Shown here piece by piece: positions 7,475-14,934 of a stretch of 32,311 bases of DNA. A program made the translations under genes and the position numbers. The notes under the pieces are model-generated. The model was given only the letters and a program-made list of their open reading frames with translations. It was not told the DNA's origin and made no database searches. The stretch lies in contig CAMBIX010000014.1 of the NCBI GenBank assembly GCA_945867815.1, forward strand, positions 1-32,311. The letters are read 5' to 3'. The stretch's first letter is position 1. Each line of letters starts with the position of its first letter. Source of the stretch: an uncultured Veillonellaceae bacterium (GTDB lineage Bacteria > Bacillota > Negativicutes > Veillonellales > Veillonellaceae).

Positions 7475-9145
7475 CTAAAATAATCCTGTAATTCTTCCGT
7501 TTTCATCAATATCCATAGCAAGAGCAGCTGGTTTCTTAGGTAAACCTGGCATGACCATAATATTGCCTGTCCGGCACACAATAAAACCAGCCCCATTAGC
7601 TACCCGCACATCTTGCACCGTAATCGTAAAATCACTAGGGGCGCCTAATAAATCTGGGTTATCACTCAATGAATACTGGGTCTTAGCCATACAAACAGGT
7701 AACTTATCTAAACCCCAATCTTCCAATTGTTTAATCTGTTTTTTTGCATTGGCTGTAAAATTAACGCCTTTGCCGCCATAAATTTTCTGTACAATCGCTG
7801 TAATTTTATTAGGAATGCTATCTTCTATATCATACATCATAGTTGGACGGCTTTGGCTGGACTCTACCATAGCCACAACTTTTTCAGCCATATCCTTGCC
7901 GCCAGCACTGCCTTCAGCCCAGCAATTATTTAAGGCTACCTGCATACCATGGTCCTTACATAAAGCTTCTAAGGTCTTGATCTCGGCTTCTGTATCTGTA
8001 GCAAAGCGATTAATTGCTACCAAAACAGGTACATGAAAGGCCTGCATATTTTCTACCTGTTTTTGCAAATTAGCAAAACCATCCTTAACGGCCTGTATGT
8101 TTTCCTGCCCTAGGTCAGCTTTTTTCACACCACCATGCATTTTTAGAGCTCTTAACGTAGCAACAACTACGACACCATCTGGATAAATACCTGCATAATG
8201 GCATTTTATATCCATAAACTTTTCTGCCCCTAAGTCAGCACCAAAACCAGCTTCAGTAATAACAATATCACCTAACTTAAGCGCCAACTTGGTAGCTAAA
8301 ACAGAATTGCACCCATGCGCAATATTAGCAAAAGGGCCACCATGCACTAGGGCTGGCGCATGTTCCAAAGTCTGTACTAAGTTTGGTTTAACGGCATCTT
8401 TCATTAAAAGAGCCATAGCCCCCTGGCAGCCCAATTGGTGAACATACACAGGCTGTCCATCCAAATTATTGCCAATAACAATTTGGCCAAACCGTCGTTT
8501 TAAATCCTGCAAATCGCTAGCTAAACATAAAATAGCCATAATTTCAGAAGCCACAGTAATCATAAAATGATCTTCACGAGGAAAACCGCAAACTTTTCCG
8601 CCCAGGCCAACAACAACATTACGTAAAGCACGATCATTCATATCAAGCACCCGAGTCCAAGAAACCGTTCGCACATCAATACGTAAGTCGTTTCCTTGGT
8701 GCACATGATTATCTATCATAGCTGCCAATAAATTATTGGCAGCCGTAATAGCATGCATGTCGCCAGTAAAGTGCAAATTAATATCATCCATTGGCACAAC
8801 TTGAGCATAGCCACCACCAGCAGCCCCACCTTTAATACCAAAAACAGGCCCTAAAGAGGGTTCCCGCAAGGCTACAATCGCTTTTTTACCAATTTGGCGT
8901 AAGGAATCTACGAGGCCAATGCTCGTAGTAGACTTACCCTCTCCAGCCGGTGTTGGCGTAATAGCCGTCACCAAAACTAATTTACCATTAGGTTCTTTTT
9001 CTAGGCGTTTAATGGCATCAAAAGAAATTTTCGCCTTATAATGCCCATATTGTTCTAGTTCGTCTGGCTGAATACCTAAACCATCAGCAATCGCTGTGAT
9101 TGGCTTCATCTGATTCTTTTGCGCAATTTCAATATCTGTTAACAT
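7475..9145 (-). CDS. fhs: Formate--tetrahydrofolate ligase
   Basis: A 556-residue cytoplasmic ligase joining formate and tetrahydrofolate with ATP to give 10-formyl-THF, at the family's usual length. The ATP-binding loop '[14 protein letters not shown]' is near residue 65, and long conserved blocks such as '[22 protein letters not shown]' and '[20 protein letters not shown]' leave little doubt. It leads an operon with fchA, giving the formate-to-methenyl branch used for purine and formyl-Met synthesis. A good sigma-70 promoter lies 40-65 bases upstream. I looked for a THF riboswitch in the short leader and see none. Confidence 0.97.
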   Translation of the reverse strand: MLTDIEIAQKNQMKPITAIADGLGIQPDELEQYGHYKAKISFDAIKRLEKEPNGKLVLVTAITPTPAGEGKSTTSIGLVDSLRQIGKKAIVALREPSLGPVFGIKGGAAGGGYAQVVPMDDINLHFTGDMHAITAANNLLAAMIDNHVHQGNDLRIDVRTVSWTRVLDMNDRALRNVVVGLGGKVCGFPREDHFMITVASEIMAILCLASDLQDLKRRFGQIVIGNNLDGQPVYVHQLGCQGAMALLMKDAVKPNLVQTLEHAPALVHGGPFANIAHGCNSVLATKLALKLGDIVITEAGFGADLGAEKFMDIKCHYAGIYPDGVVVVATLRALKMHGGVKKADLGQENIQAVKDGFANLQKQVENMQAFHVPVLVAINRFATDTEAEIKTLEALCKDHGMQVALNNCWAEGSAGGKDMAEKVVAMVESSQSRPTMMYDIEDSIPNKITAIVQKIYGGKGVNFTANAKKQIKQLEDWGLDKLPVCMAKTQYSLSDNPDLLGAPSDFTITVQDVRVANGAGFIVCRTGNIMVMPGLPKKPAALAMDIDENGRITGLF

Positions 9146-9180
9146 GCCTTAACGCCCCTTTTCTTTATAATTATCAAAAC

Positions 9181-9209
9181 AACATAATAGAAACCTATAC
9201 AATAGTCAA
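9181..9209 (-). promoter_or_regulatory. Promoter of fhs-fchA
   Basis: Minus strand -35 TTGACT (9204-9209), 17-base spacer, -10 TATGTT (9181-9186). The transcript would start near 9174, giving a leader of about 30 bases before fhs. Confidence 0.6.
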
Positions 9210-9282
9210 ATAAAATTATAAGCCTAATCAACTAATATTTTTATAAAGATACTATCTACTTATATATTGTATCTAAAATTCT

Positions 9283-10527
9283 TTATCTTAGCAATGTATC
9301 AGACAAAATCAAAACAGAGACCCTATCTCCTTCTATATAGGCGTCTCGTCCTTTCTCTAACTTGGCTAACCCATTCGTTTCTATCGAGCTTAATAAAGAG
9401 GCTGCTGAAAACAATTCATTCGGCATGAAGGACAAAGTCCCATCACCTCCAGCTACAACACGCCCCTGCACATAACGATCAAAAAGGTTTTTCTTGTGTA
9501 TTGCCCTTTGTATAGGCATATCAACTATTGACCAATCATATCGGGTTAGTCCCTGCATATAACGCAATAAAGGAAGAGCAATTAACTGCAAGCCATTATA
9601 GGCGGCTGTTGGATTGCCTGACAAACCCAAAAAGAGAGTCTGCCGCCCCTTATTCTTACGTACACCACCATACGAAGCCGCTCCTGGCCGCATCAAAAGA
9701 CGCCGATATAAAGTCTCTGCTCCGCAAGCTTCATACCAAGCAGGAATGACATCATAATCACCAACAGACACACCACCGGTACTAATCACTACATCCACTT
9801 GTTGGCTATCTTGTTGCAACCGCAAAAGTTCTTCTGCATAGGCTTCTGGCGCATCCGTAAAATGATGCCATACAAGATTGACATTTTCTAATTGTCTTAA
9901 AGCCGACAAGAGCATGTATTTATTGGAATTATAAATCGTCCCTTCTCGCAAACTGTCATCAACATCCACAATTTCCCTGCCTGTCGTCACAACCAATACC
10001 TGTAACGACTTATATACCTCTACCTGCTGACAGCCCATACCAACTAAAGCAGCCATAGCGCCTGCATTTATTTGTATGCCTTGCCGTAAAATAACCGTGC
10101 CCTTTTCACATTCTTCTCCTTGGCGAATAATATTCATACCTTTGGTAAAAGTCCCTACAACACGAATGGTATTATCCTGTCGCTGGCAAGCTTCCTGCAT
10201 AACTACCGTATCACAAACGGCTGGCACTGCCGCTCCTGTTAAAATACGCAAGGCCTGTCCAGCTTGTAAAGGCTTGTGCCAAACTTGACCGGCACCAACG
10301 GTTCCTACCACTTCATACGTTCTTTGGGACGGACTATACAACAAAGCATATCCATCATAAGGCGATTTATTAAAGGGCGGTACATCTGTTGCTGCTAGTA
10401 CATCTGTTGCTAAAATCCGTCCTCGCGCCTGCCTCACATCTATCACTTCTGTTTGTCTCTTCCATCCCTTTAAGGCTTGCAAAAGCCCTTCTTTTGCTTT
10501 TTCTACTGTGATAGCTTGTCTTTCCAT
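9283..10527 (-). CDS. moeA: Molybdopterin molybdenumtransferase MoeA
   Basis: A roughly 414-residue enzyme inserting molybdate into adenylylated molybdopterin, the last step of molybdenum cofactor assembly. In order: the MoeA N-terminal domain with 'ATDVPPFNKSPYDGYAL' near residue 50, the molybdopterin-binding domain with 'STGGVSVGDYDVIP' and 'LGLSGNPTAAYNG', and a MoeA C-terminal beta domain. An upstream ATG at 10560 exists, but AAGG seven bases before 10525-10527 and the family alignment favour the shorter start. It overlaps the end of the MobA-MobB gene by 25 bases. This implies molybdoenzymes (for instance nitrate or formate oxidoreductases) elsewhere in the genome. Confidence 0.93.
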   Translation of the reverse strand: MERQAITVEKAKEGLLQALKGWKRQTEVIDVRQARGRILATDVLAATDVPPFNKSPYDGYALLYSPSQRTYEVVGTVGAGQVWHKPLQAGQALRILTGAAVPAVCDTVVMQEACQRQDNTIRVVGTFTKGMNIIRQGEECEKGTVILRQGIQINAGAMAALVGMGCQQVEVYKSLQVLVVTTGREIVDVDDSLREGTIYNSNKYMLLSALRQLENVNLVWHHFTDAPEAYAEELLRLQQDSQQVDVVISTGGVSVGDYDVIPAWYEACGAETLYRRLLMRPGAASYGGVRKNKGRQTLFLGLSGNPTAAYNGLQLIALPLLRYMQGLTRYDWSIVDMPIQRAIHKKNLFDRYVQGRVVAGGDGTLSFMPNELFSAASLLSSIETNGLAKLEKGRDAYIEGDRVSVLILSDTLLR

Positions 10528-11696
10528 ACATTTACCTTCATCAAAAAATCTATAATCCAATCTGCCAATGTCACGAGTTCATCCCAAGAATAATAATGGC
10601 CCTCATCTTGAGGCAAAGAAAAAGATGTATCGCCAATAACCCCCATCGTCTCTTCATCTGTATATAAACGTTCTTGCGTATAGGCCTTGCGACACACTTC
10701 AAAAACAGGGCTTACGCCTTGTGTTCGTGTTTCTAGCATAACAAGGTCTACCTCTAATCGTTGTGATAATTCTAACAGACTCGGTACTTTTTCTTTCCTC
10801 TCTACAATAGCGTATTGCCCCGGTCCAGCTATGGCTATCGCGCTAGCTCCAGCTATAGTTGCTTTTCCTGTATCACTATCACTTCTATCCATCTGAAAGC
10901 CATGTCCATCACTTTTTACGAAGCCTACCCGAAATCCCTTCTTACTTAACAAGTGAATGAGCTCTCGAATAACACGCGTTTTTCCCGTCTTAGACCTAGA
11001 CGCTGTTATGCTTACAAGTGGCACTTGACGCTTAGCATTTTCATTAATGGCCAAAGCTAATTTATATTCTTTGGGTTGATTTACATTCATAAAAAGTAAG
11101 TCACCATAGACTTCTTCTTCAGGTAAAAAACTATTTAATCGCTGATGCGGTAGAGCTCGCAAGCGATACTCGCCCTTACAAAGAGCTTCTTTTAACATGG
11201 GCAGCGCTTTTTTTGTATAAATGCCGCCCATAGGTTGCGGAACCTGCCCTGTATAAGACCAATAAATCCCTTCCTTACCTAAGAGACCACACTCACCATT
11301 ACATCTGTTTACTCGTTTACCTTCATCTTTACTTAACTGCGTATGCGTATATACCTGCCACCAACGATAGACTGCTTTACAAGAAAAAAAAGGCATATCA
11401 ACAGCCACCACCAAATAAGCATCACAAAGACCTTTTTCTAATGCCGTCACGATACCACCCAATGGTCCTTTATTAGGATACGTATCCTCCATTTGACGAA
11501 TTGGCATCCCTATATCTTGGTTTTCCGGCAAATGACGTACTTTATTACTACTAATTATAATTTCCTTAAAAGGAAGACTCCCTGCCTCATCTAACCATCT
11601 AGTAAGCAAGGTACCTTCATCCCAAGGCAAATCGGCCTTATCTACCTTCATACGCCGGCTCTGCCCGCCCGCTAAAATTAATAACCCTAGAGACAT
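10503..11696 (-). CDS. mobAB: MobA-MobB fusion, molybdenum cofactor guanylyltransferase plus GTP-binding partner
   Basis: A 397-residue two-domain protein. Residues 1-205 are MobA: 'LAGGQSRRMKVDKADLPW' is the nucleotide-binding loop and 'VAVDMPFF' the metal-binding segment, ending with 'MNVNQPKEY'. MobA couples GMP to molybdopterin to form the guanine dinucleotide cofactor. Residues 228-390 are MobB, an accessory GTP-binding protein: a P-loop-like 'SRSKTGKTRVI', then 'GFVKSDGHGFQMDRSDSDTGKATIAGA' with the His-x(n)-Asp and D-S-D-T features. The P-loop lacks the first Gly of GxxxxGK[ST] (Ala there). In E. coli these are separate genes. The site AGGAGG is four bases before the ATG; moeA follows with overlap. 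Confidence 0.9.
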   Translation of the reverse strand: MSLGLLILAGGQSRRMKVDKADLPWDEGTLLTRWLDEAGSLPFKEIIISSNKVRHLPENQDIGMPIRQMEDTYPNKGPLGGIVTALEKGLCDAYLVVAVDMPFFSCKAVYRWWQVYTHTQLSKDEGKRVNRCNGECGLLGKEGIYWSYTGQVPQPMGGIYTKKALPMLKEALCKGEYRLRALPHQRLNSFLPEEEVYGDLLFMNVNQPKEYKLALAINENAKRQVPLVSITASRSKTGKTRVIRELIHLLSKKGFRVGFVKSDGHGFQMDRSDSDTGKATIAGASAIAIAGPGQYAIVERKEKVPSLLELSQRLEVDLVMLETRTQGVSPVFEVCRKAYTQERLYTDEETMGVIGDTSFSLPQDEGHYYSWDELVTLADWIIDFLMKVNVWKDKLSQ

Positions 11697-11718
11697 ATGA
11701 CCTCCTCTTATTATTTAC

Positions 11719-11747
11719 ATTATACCAATAAGTGGAATCCTAACCAA
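11719..11747 (-). promoter_or_regulatory. Promoter of mobAB-moeA
   Basis: Minus strand -35 TTGGTT (11742-11747), 17-base spacer, perfect -10 TATAAT (11719-11724), about 25 bases before the mobAB start. Confidence 0.6.
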
Positions 11748-11848
11748 TGGCGCGACCTCATTTTCCCATAAAAAGCAGACTCCTTCTTATGCTATACCAG
11801 ACATATACTAGACATCTACAAAATAGTTATTAAAACTCGGTGACACAC

Positions 11849-12112
11849 ATGATATATAACCTTCCTGACCGCGTATATCGTGATATCATTCGACTGGCTC
11901 AAAAGCATAAGATAAACCGCCTCATTCTCTTCGGTTCTAGAGCCCGTGGCACACACACAGAGCGGAGTGCCATTGACCTTGCTGTTGCAGGGGGACATTT
12001 TGATAATTTCTATTGGGGTATAAAAGAAACTGTCCATTCTTTATTATTATTTGATTTAGTCAATCTAGATACAGTCATTACCCAAGACCTAGCAAAGGAC
12101 TTACAAGACTAA
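11849..12112 (+). CDS. Small orphan minimal nucleotidyltransferase (MNT-like)
   Basis: An 87-residue protein (ATG start, GGTGA five bases upstream; a GTG at 11840 is the alternative). It shows the polymerase-beta-like nucleotidyltransferase core: 'RLILFGSRARG' followed by 'RSAIDLAVAGG', and a later 'DLVNLDTV' that could give the third acidic residue. The family pattern is S-D-x-D-L; here the first Asp is Ala (S-A-I-D), so metal binding may be impaired. MNT proteins are often antitoxins that AMPylate HEPN-domain toxins, and normally sit beside one. None is adjacent here: a strong terminator follows at once. It may be a solitary remnant or act with a partner elsewhere. Confidence 0.75.
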   Translation: MIYNLPDRVYRDIIRLAQKHKINRLILFGSRARGTHTERSAIDLAVAGGHFDNFYWGIKETVHSLLLFDLVNLDTVITQDLAKDLQD

Positions 12113-12120
12113 TCATTCAC

Positions 12121-12188
12121 AAAAAAGCGGTATACACCTCTTAGCTAATTCGTGACTATTTTAGCCCAGACGTGTACACCGCTTTTTT
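12121..12188. terminator. Bidirectional terminator between MNT and thiT
   Basis: AAAAAAGCGGTATACAC (12121-12137) pairs with GTGTACACCGCTTTTTT (12172-12188) with a single wobble or mismatch. A-tract on one side and T-tract on the other serve both converging genes. Confidence 0.88.
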
Positions 12189-12201
12189 ATATTACAAAAT
12201 A

Positions 12202-12750
12202 TTACGAAGCCGACTTATTCATAATCCCCATGATTTTACCATAAAAGAGACCAACAACTACCAAATTAATAATAGCATTAGGCAGCATATACATGCCATT
12301 GTAAACCATAGAATACAACCATGGATTCTGCCCCACTGGCGCATAGGAAGCAAAAACGACGGCCCCACTAATAACAGAACAGCACCACTGCAAAAAACAA
12401 GCAACGATAGCACCAAAGAGGGCCTTACCAGTTGAACCTGAAAACCAACCAGCCACACCCATCATGGCATAAGATAAGATATAATCTAAGAAAATACTAG
12501 CTGGATGAATGGAAAATTTCATACCTAACAAAAACTGTACTAAACCATAGATAGCACCAACTAACAAGCCCTTTTTAGCCCCCCATCGATAGGCAAAAAA
12601 CAAAAGCGGTACTAAATTAGCCGCCTTAATGGAGCCCCCTTGAGGCATCTGAAAAATAATAATCAAATGTAACACAAAAGCCAAGGCAATGGCTAAACCG
12701 GCTTCAACTATCATTTGTGTATGTTTGTGCGTTTGATTCACTGTATCCAT
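12202..12750 (-). CDS. thiT: Thiamine transporter ThiT (ECF S-component)
   Basis: A 182-residue hydrophobic protein with about six membrane segments, the size of ThiT. ThiT binds thiamine and docks on the shared ECF energising module (EcfA-A'-T), which is not in this window. Supporting features are the six-helix layout, 'LVPLLFFAYRWGAKKGLLVGAIYGLVQFLLG' in the middle, and a C-terminal 'YNGMYMLPNAIINLVVVGLFYG'-type end. The decisive evidence is context: a TPP riboswitch with its own terminator sits directly upstream. The start has AAGGGGAG six bases before the ATG. Confidence 0.93.
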   Translation of the reverse strand: MDTVNQTHKHTQMIVEAGLAIALAFVLHLIIIFQMPQGGSIKAANLVPLLFFAYRWGAKKGLLVGAIYGLVQFLLGMKFSIHPASIFLDYILSYAMMGVAGWFSGSTGKALFGAIVACFLQWCCSVISGAVVFASYAPVGQNPWLYSMVYNGMYMLPNAIINLVVVGLFYGKIMGIMNKSAS

Positions 12751-12819
12751 AATTGTCTCCCCTTACTACTTATAAAACACCAACAAAATAAATCTTATTA
12801 TTAAATAAAGAAAAGCAAC

Positions 12820-12845
12820 AAAAAAAAGGATACCTCAAGGTACCC
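12820..12845 (-). terminator. TPP riboswitch expression platform (terminator)
   Basis: Minus strand GGGTACC-TTGA-GGTATCC hairpin (12845-12828, one wobble) followed by seven T. It sits between the TPP aptamer and thiT, so thiamine pyrophosphate binding presumably promotes its formation and shuts off transcription. Confidence 0.85.
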
Positions 12846-12856
12846 TCACTTACTGT

Positions 12857-12943
12857 ACGCATCCCTACGTTGGCATTATCCAAATCAGGTTATGGGTCTA
12901 AACCTTGTGTTTACTCTCAGCCGGCTGTGCCAGCTCCCCAACT
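12857..12943 (-). promoter_or_regulatory. TPP (thiamine pyrophosphate) riboswitch aptamer
   Basis: On the minus strand the conserved THI-element blocks occur in order: GGGGAGC start, 'GGCTGAGAG' (pyrimidine-sensing arm), then 'ACCTGATTTGGATAATGCC' and 'CGTAGGGA' (pyrophosphate-sensing arm). Spacing is normal. It controls thiT through the terminator at 12820-12845. Confidence 0.97.
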
Positions 12944-12959
12944 ATTTAATTATGAATCC

Positions 12960-12988
12960 AGTATAAACAATCCTTTTATTTTTTACAA
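12960..12988 (-). promoter_or_regulatory. Promoter of thiT
   Basis: Minus strand -35 TTGTAA (12983-12988), 17-base spacer, -10 TATACT (12960-12965). The transcript would start about ten bases before the TPP aptamer. Its -35 is only seven bases from the -35 of the divergent guaC promoter. Confidence 0.6.
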
Positions 12989-12995
12989 GTAAAAC

Positions 12996-13024
12996 TTGCA
13001 CTTCATACATAATTTGTGTATAAT
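12996..13024 (+). promoter_or_regulatory. Promoter of guaC
   Basis: -35 TTGCAC (12996-13001), 17-base spacer, perfect -10 TATAAT (13019-13024). The start near 13031 leaves a leader of about 65 bases. Confidence 0.75.
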
Positions 13025-13030
13025 ACCTTC

Positions 13031-13095
13031 GGACTTCTGAGGAGTCACAATAGACGTCTCTCAAACTACGTCCTTCACAACCTCAAGGAGGTACT
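13031..13095 (+). promoter_or_regulatory. Structured guaC leader with SD-sequestering hairpin
   Basis: ACCTC (13080-13084), loop AAG, GAGGT (13088-13092) form a perfect hairpin covering the Shine-Dalgarno AAGGAGGT. The TGAGG at 13038-13042 can instead pair with CCTCA at 13081-13085, which would free the SD. A third helix, GACGT (13053-13057) with ACGTC (13068-13072), sits between. This has the look of a translational switch. It does not match the purine riboswitch consensus. Confidence 0.45.
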
Positions 13096-14082
13096 ATGAT
13101 TAACACAACTAACATCTTTGATTACGAAGACATTCAATTAATTCCTAATAAATGTATTGTAGAGAGCCGCAGCGAATGTGATACATCCGTAAAATTGGGC
13201 AATCGCTCCTTCCGCCTGCCTGTCGTACCAGCTAACATGCAGACCATTATCGATGAAGAACTAGCTGAAAAACTAGCTCGTGGTGGCTATTTCTACATCA
13301 TGCACCGGTTCCAACCTAAACGGCGCCTAGCTTTTTGCAAACACATGAAAGAAGAAGGACTCTTCTCTTCTATCAGTATCGGTGTAAAACCAGATGAATT
13401 CGATTTTGTTATCCAATTAAAAAAAGAAGGCATTACACCAGAATATATTACTATCGATATTGCCCACGGTCACTCCAACCGCGTTATTGAAATGATTCGT
13501 CACATCAAGACTAACCTACCAGATAGCTTTATTATCGCTGGTAACGTAGGCACCCCTGAAGCGGTTCGCGAATTAGAAAACGCCGGTGCTGACGCAACTA
13601 AAGTCGGCATTGGACCTGGTAAAGTATGTATTACTAAACTAAAAACAGGTTTTGGTACCGGTGGGTGGCAGCTAGCAGCCGTTCGTTGGTGTGCTAAAGC
13701 CGCAACAAAACCTATTATCGCCGATGGTGGTATTCGCGACCATGGTGACATTGCTAAATCCATTCGCTTTGGTGCAACCATGGTTATGATTGGATCCCTA
13801 TTTGCTGGGCACATTGAATCGCCTGGTAAAATCGTTGAAATTGAAGGCAAGCCATATAAAGAATATTTTGGTAGTGCTTCCGAATTCCAAAAAGGTGCCC
13901 GCAAAAATGTAGAAGGCAAAAAACTATACATTCCTTCTAAAGGCAGCATCTTCGATACCCTTACGGAAATGGAACAAGACTTGCAGTCCTCTATTTCCTA
14001 TGCTGGTGGTAACACCCTAGCAGCTATCAAAAAAGTCGACTACGTTATCGTTAAGAACTCCATTTTCAATGGTGATCGTTAA
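13096..14082 (+). CDS. guaC: GMP reductase
   Basis: A 328-residue TIM-barrel enzyme converting GMP to IMP with NADPH and release of ammonia, allowing guanine nucleotides to be recycled to adenine nucleotides. The catalytic Cys is in '[17 protein letters not shown]', followed by '[10 protein letters not shown]', which marks the GuaC type and separates it from IMP dehydrogenase (no CBS domains; IMPDH has a different flap). '[20 protein letters not shown]' and 'MIGSLFAG' bind phosphate. Length equals the Firmicute GuaC class. It is monocistronic, with a strong promoter, a structured leader and a bidirectional terminator. Confidence 0.96.
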   Translation: MINTTNIFDYEDIQLIPNKCIVESRSECDTSVKLGNRSFRLPVVPANMQTIIDEELAEKLARGGYFYIMHRFQPKRRLAFCKHMKEEGLFSSISIGVKPDEFDFVIQLKKEGITPEYITIDIAHGHSNRVIEMIRHIKTNLPDSFIIAGNVGTPEAVRELENAGADATKVGIGPGKVCITKLKTGFGTGGWQLAAVRWCAKAATKPIIADGGIRDHGDIAKSIRFGATMVMIGSLFAGHIESPGKIVEIEGKPYKEYFGSASEFQKGARKNVEGKKLYIPSKGSIFDTLTEMEQDLQSSISYAGGNTLAAIKKVDYVIVKNSIFNGDR

Positions 14083-14141
14083 TTTAGTTTTTCCTTATTC
14101 CATTAAAAAATAGTAACAAAATAGGACTTCACTCAAAGAAG

Positions 14142-14200
14142 CAATAAAAATGTACCTCCCTTGCGAAATATCAGCTCGCGAGGGAGGTACATTTTTATTG
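14142..14200. terminator. Bidirectional terminator between guaC and trkA
   Basis: Arms 14142-14166 and 14176-14200 match at 24 of 25 positions, with a 9-base loop and A/T tracts on the outer flanks, serving both convergent genes. Confidence 0.93.
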
Positions 14201-14259
14201 TTTGCATCATATATAGACTATTTTAGTTTTCGTTCGCAAAAGACACTGTGGTTTTTATT

Positions 14260-14916
14260 TTATTTTCCCGCATCAAACCGTGCCATATCACTATCTTTGC
14301 CAATAATTAAAAGCTTATCATTAGCTTGCAAGGGCTCTCTTGGATCGGGTGGCATAATAAAATCATCCCCCCGTTTTAAGGCGACTACATTTAGTTGATA
14401 CCTAGCCCGTAAATTCGATTCAATTAGATTTCTTCCAACAAGCCCTTTAGGAAGCTCAATTTCATTAAGCCCTACATTATCTGCTAGCTGTAAATAATCA
14501 AGCACATAACGATGACTTAACTGTTGAGCCACCCGACGAGCCATATCCATTTCTGGATAAATAACTAGGTTAACACCAATCTTCTTCAAAAGACGCCCTT
14601 GCATAGCATCTTGAGCCTTAGCTACGACATAAGGAAGACCAGCCTCTTTTAAAAGCATTGCTGTTAACAAGTTGCCTTGTTGATTATGCCCAATAGCTAC
14701 AATAGCTACGTCAAATTGACTCAAGGCCAACGCCCGCAAGGCTTCTTCATCCGTTGCATCTGCCGCTACTGCATGCGTCACATACGCACTAATCCGCTGG
14801 ACTAATTGCTCATCCTTATCAACAGCTAACACATCATGTCCCATATTGGCTAACTCCTTAGCTACTACAGCGCCAAACTGTCCCAACCCAAATACAACTA
14901 TCGCTTTCCGTTTCAT
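14260..14916 (-). CDS. trkA: TrkA/KtrA-type potassium channel regulatory subunit
   Basis: A 218-residue cytoplasmic RCK protein. Residues 1-135 form a Rossmann NAD/ATP-binding domain ('VFGLGQFGAVVAKELANMGH', then 'AVDKDEQLV'), and residues 140-218 a TrkA-C domain ('NEIELPKGLVGRNLIES...DKLLIIGKD' pattern) that binds ligands such as c-di-AMP in related KtrA proteins. One RCK unit is the KtrA size, half of E. coli TrkA. It gates the TrkH pore encoded 18 bases upstream. The ribosome binding site is AGGTGATAGG. Confidence 0.93.
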   Translation of the reverse strand: MKRKAIVVFGLGQFGAVVAKELANMGHDVLAVDKDEQLVQRISAYVTHAVAADATDEEALRALALSQFDVAIVAIGHNQQGNLLTAMLLKEAGLPYVVAKAQDAMQGRLLKKIGVNLVIYPEMDMARRVAQQLSHRYVLDYLQLADNVGLNEIELPKGLVGRNLIESNLRARYQLNVVALKRGDDFIMPPDPREPLQANDKLLIIGKDSDMARFDAGK

Positions 14917-14934
14917 CCTATCACCTGCATTTTT

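Noticed and set aside
9146..9180. A THF riboswitch before fhs
   Set aside because: The leader after the mapped promoter is too short and has none of the conserved blocks.
9246..9275. A terminator after moeA
   Set aside because: A 6-7 bp GATAC/GTATC stem with a 15-base loop and only a short T stretch; too weak to list as a feature.
11816..12037. A 73-codon minus-strand frame opposite the small nucleotidyltransferase
   Set aside because: No SD and no recognisable motifs, while the plus frame has the GSRARG motif and a good SD.
12951..13095. A purine riboswitch before guaC
   Set aside because: The conserved purine-aptamer loops and junction bases are absent; the leader is better described as an unknown structure.
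13500..13949. A 149-codon minus-strand frame inside guaC
   Set aside because: guaC is unmistakable on the plus strand with promoter, SD and terminator; the antisense frame has no recognisable domain.
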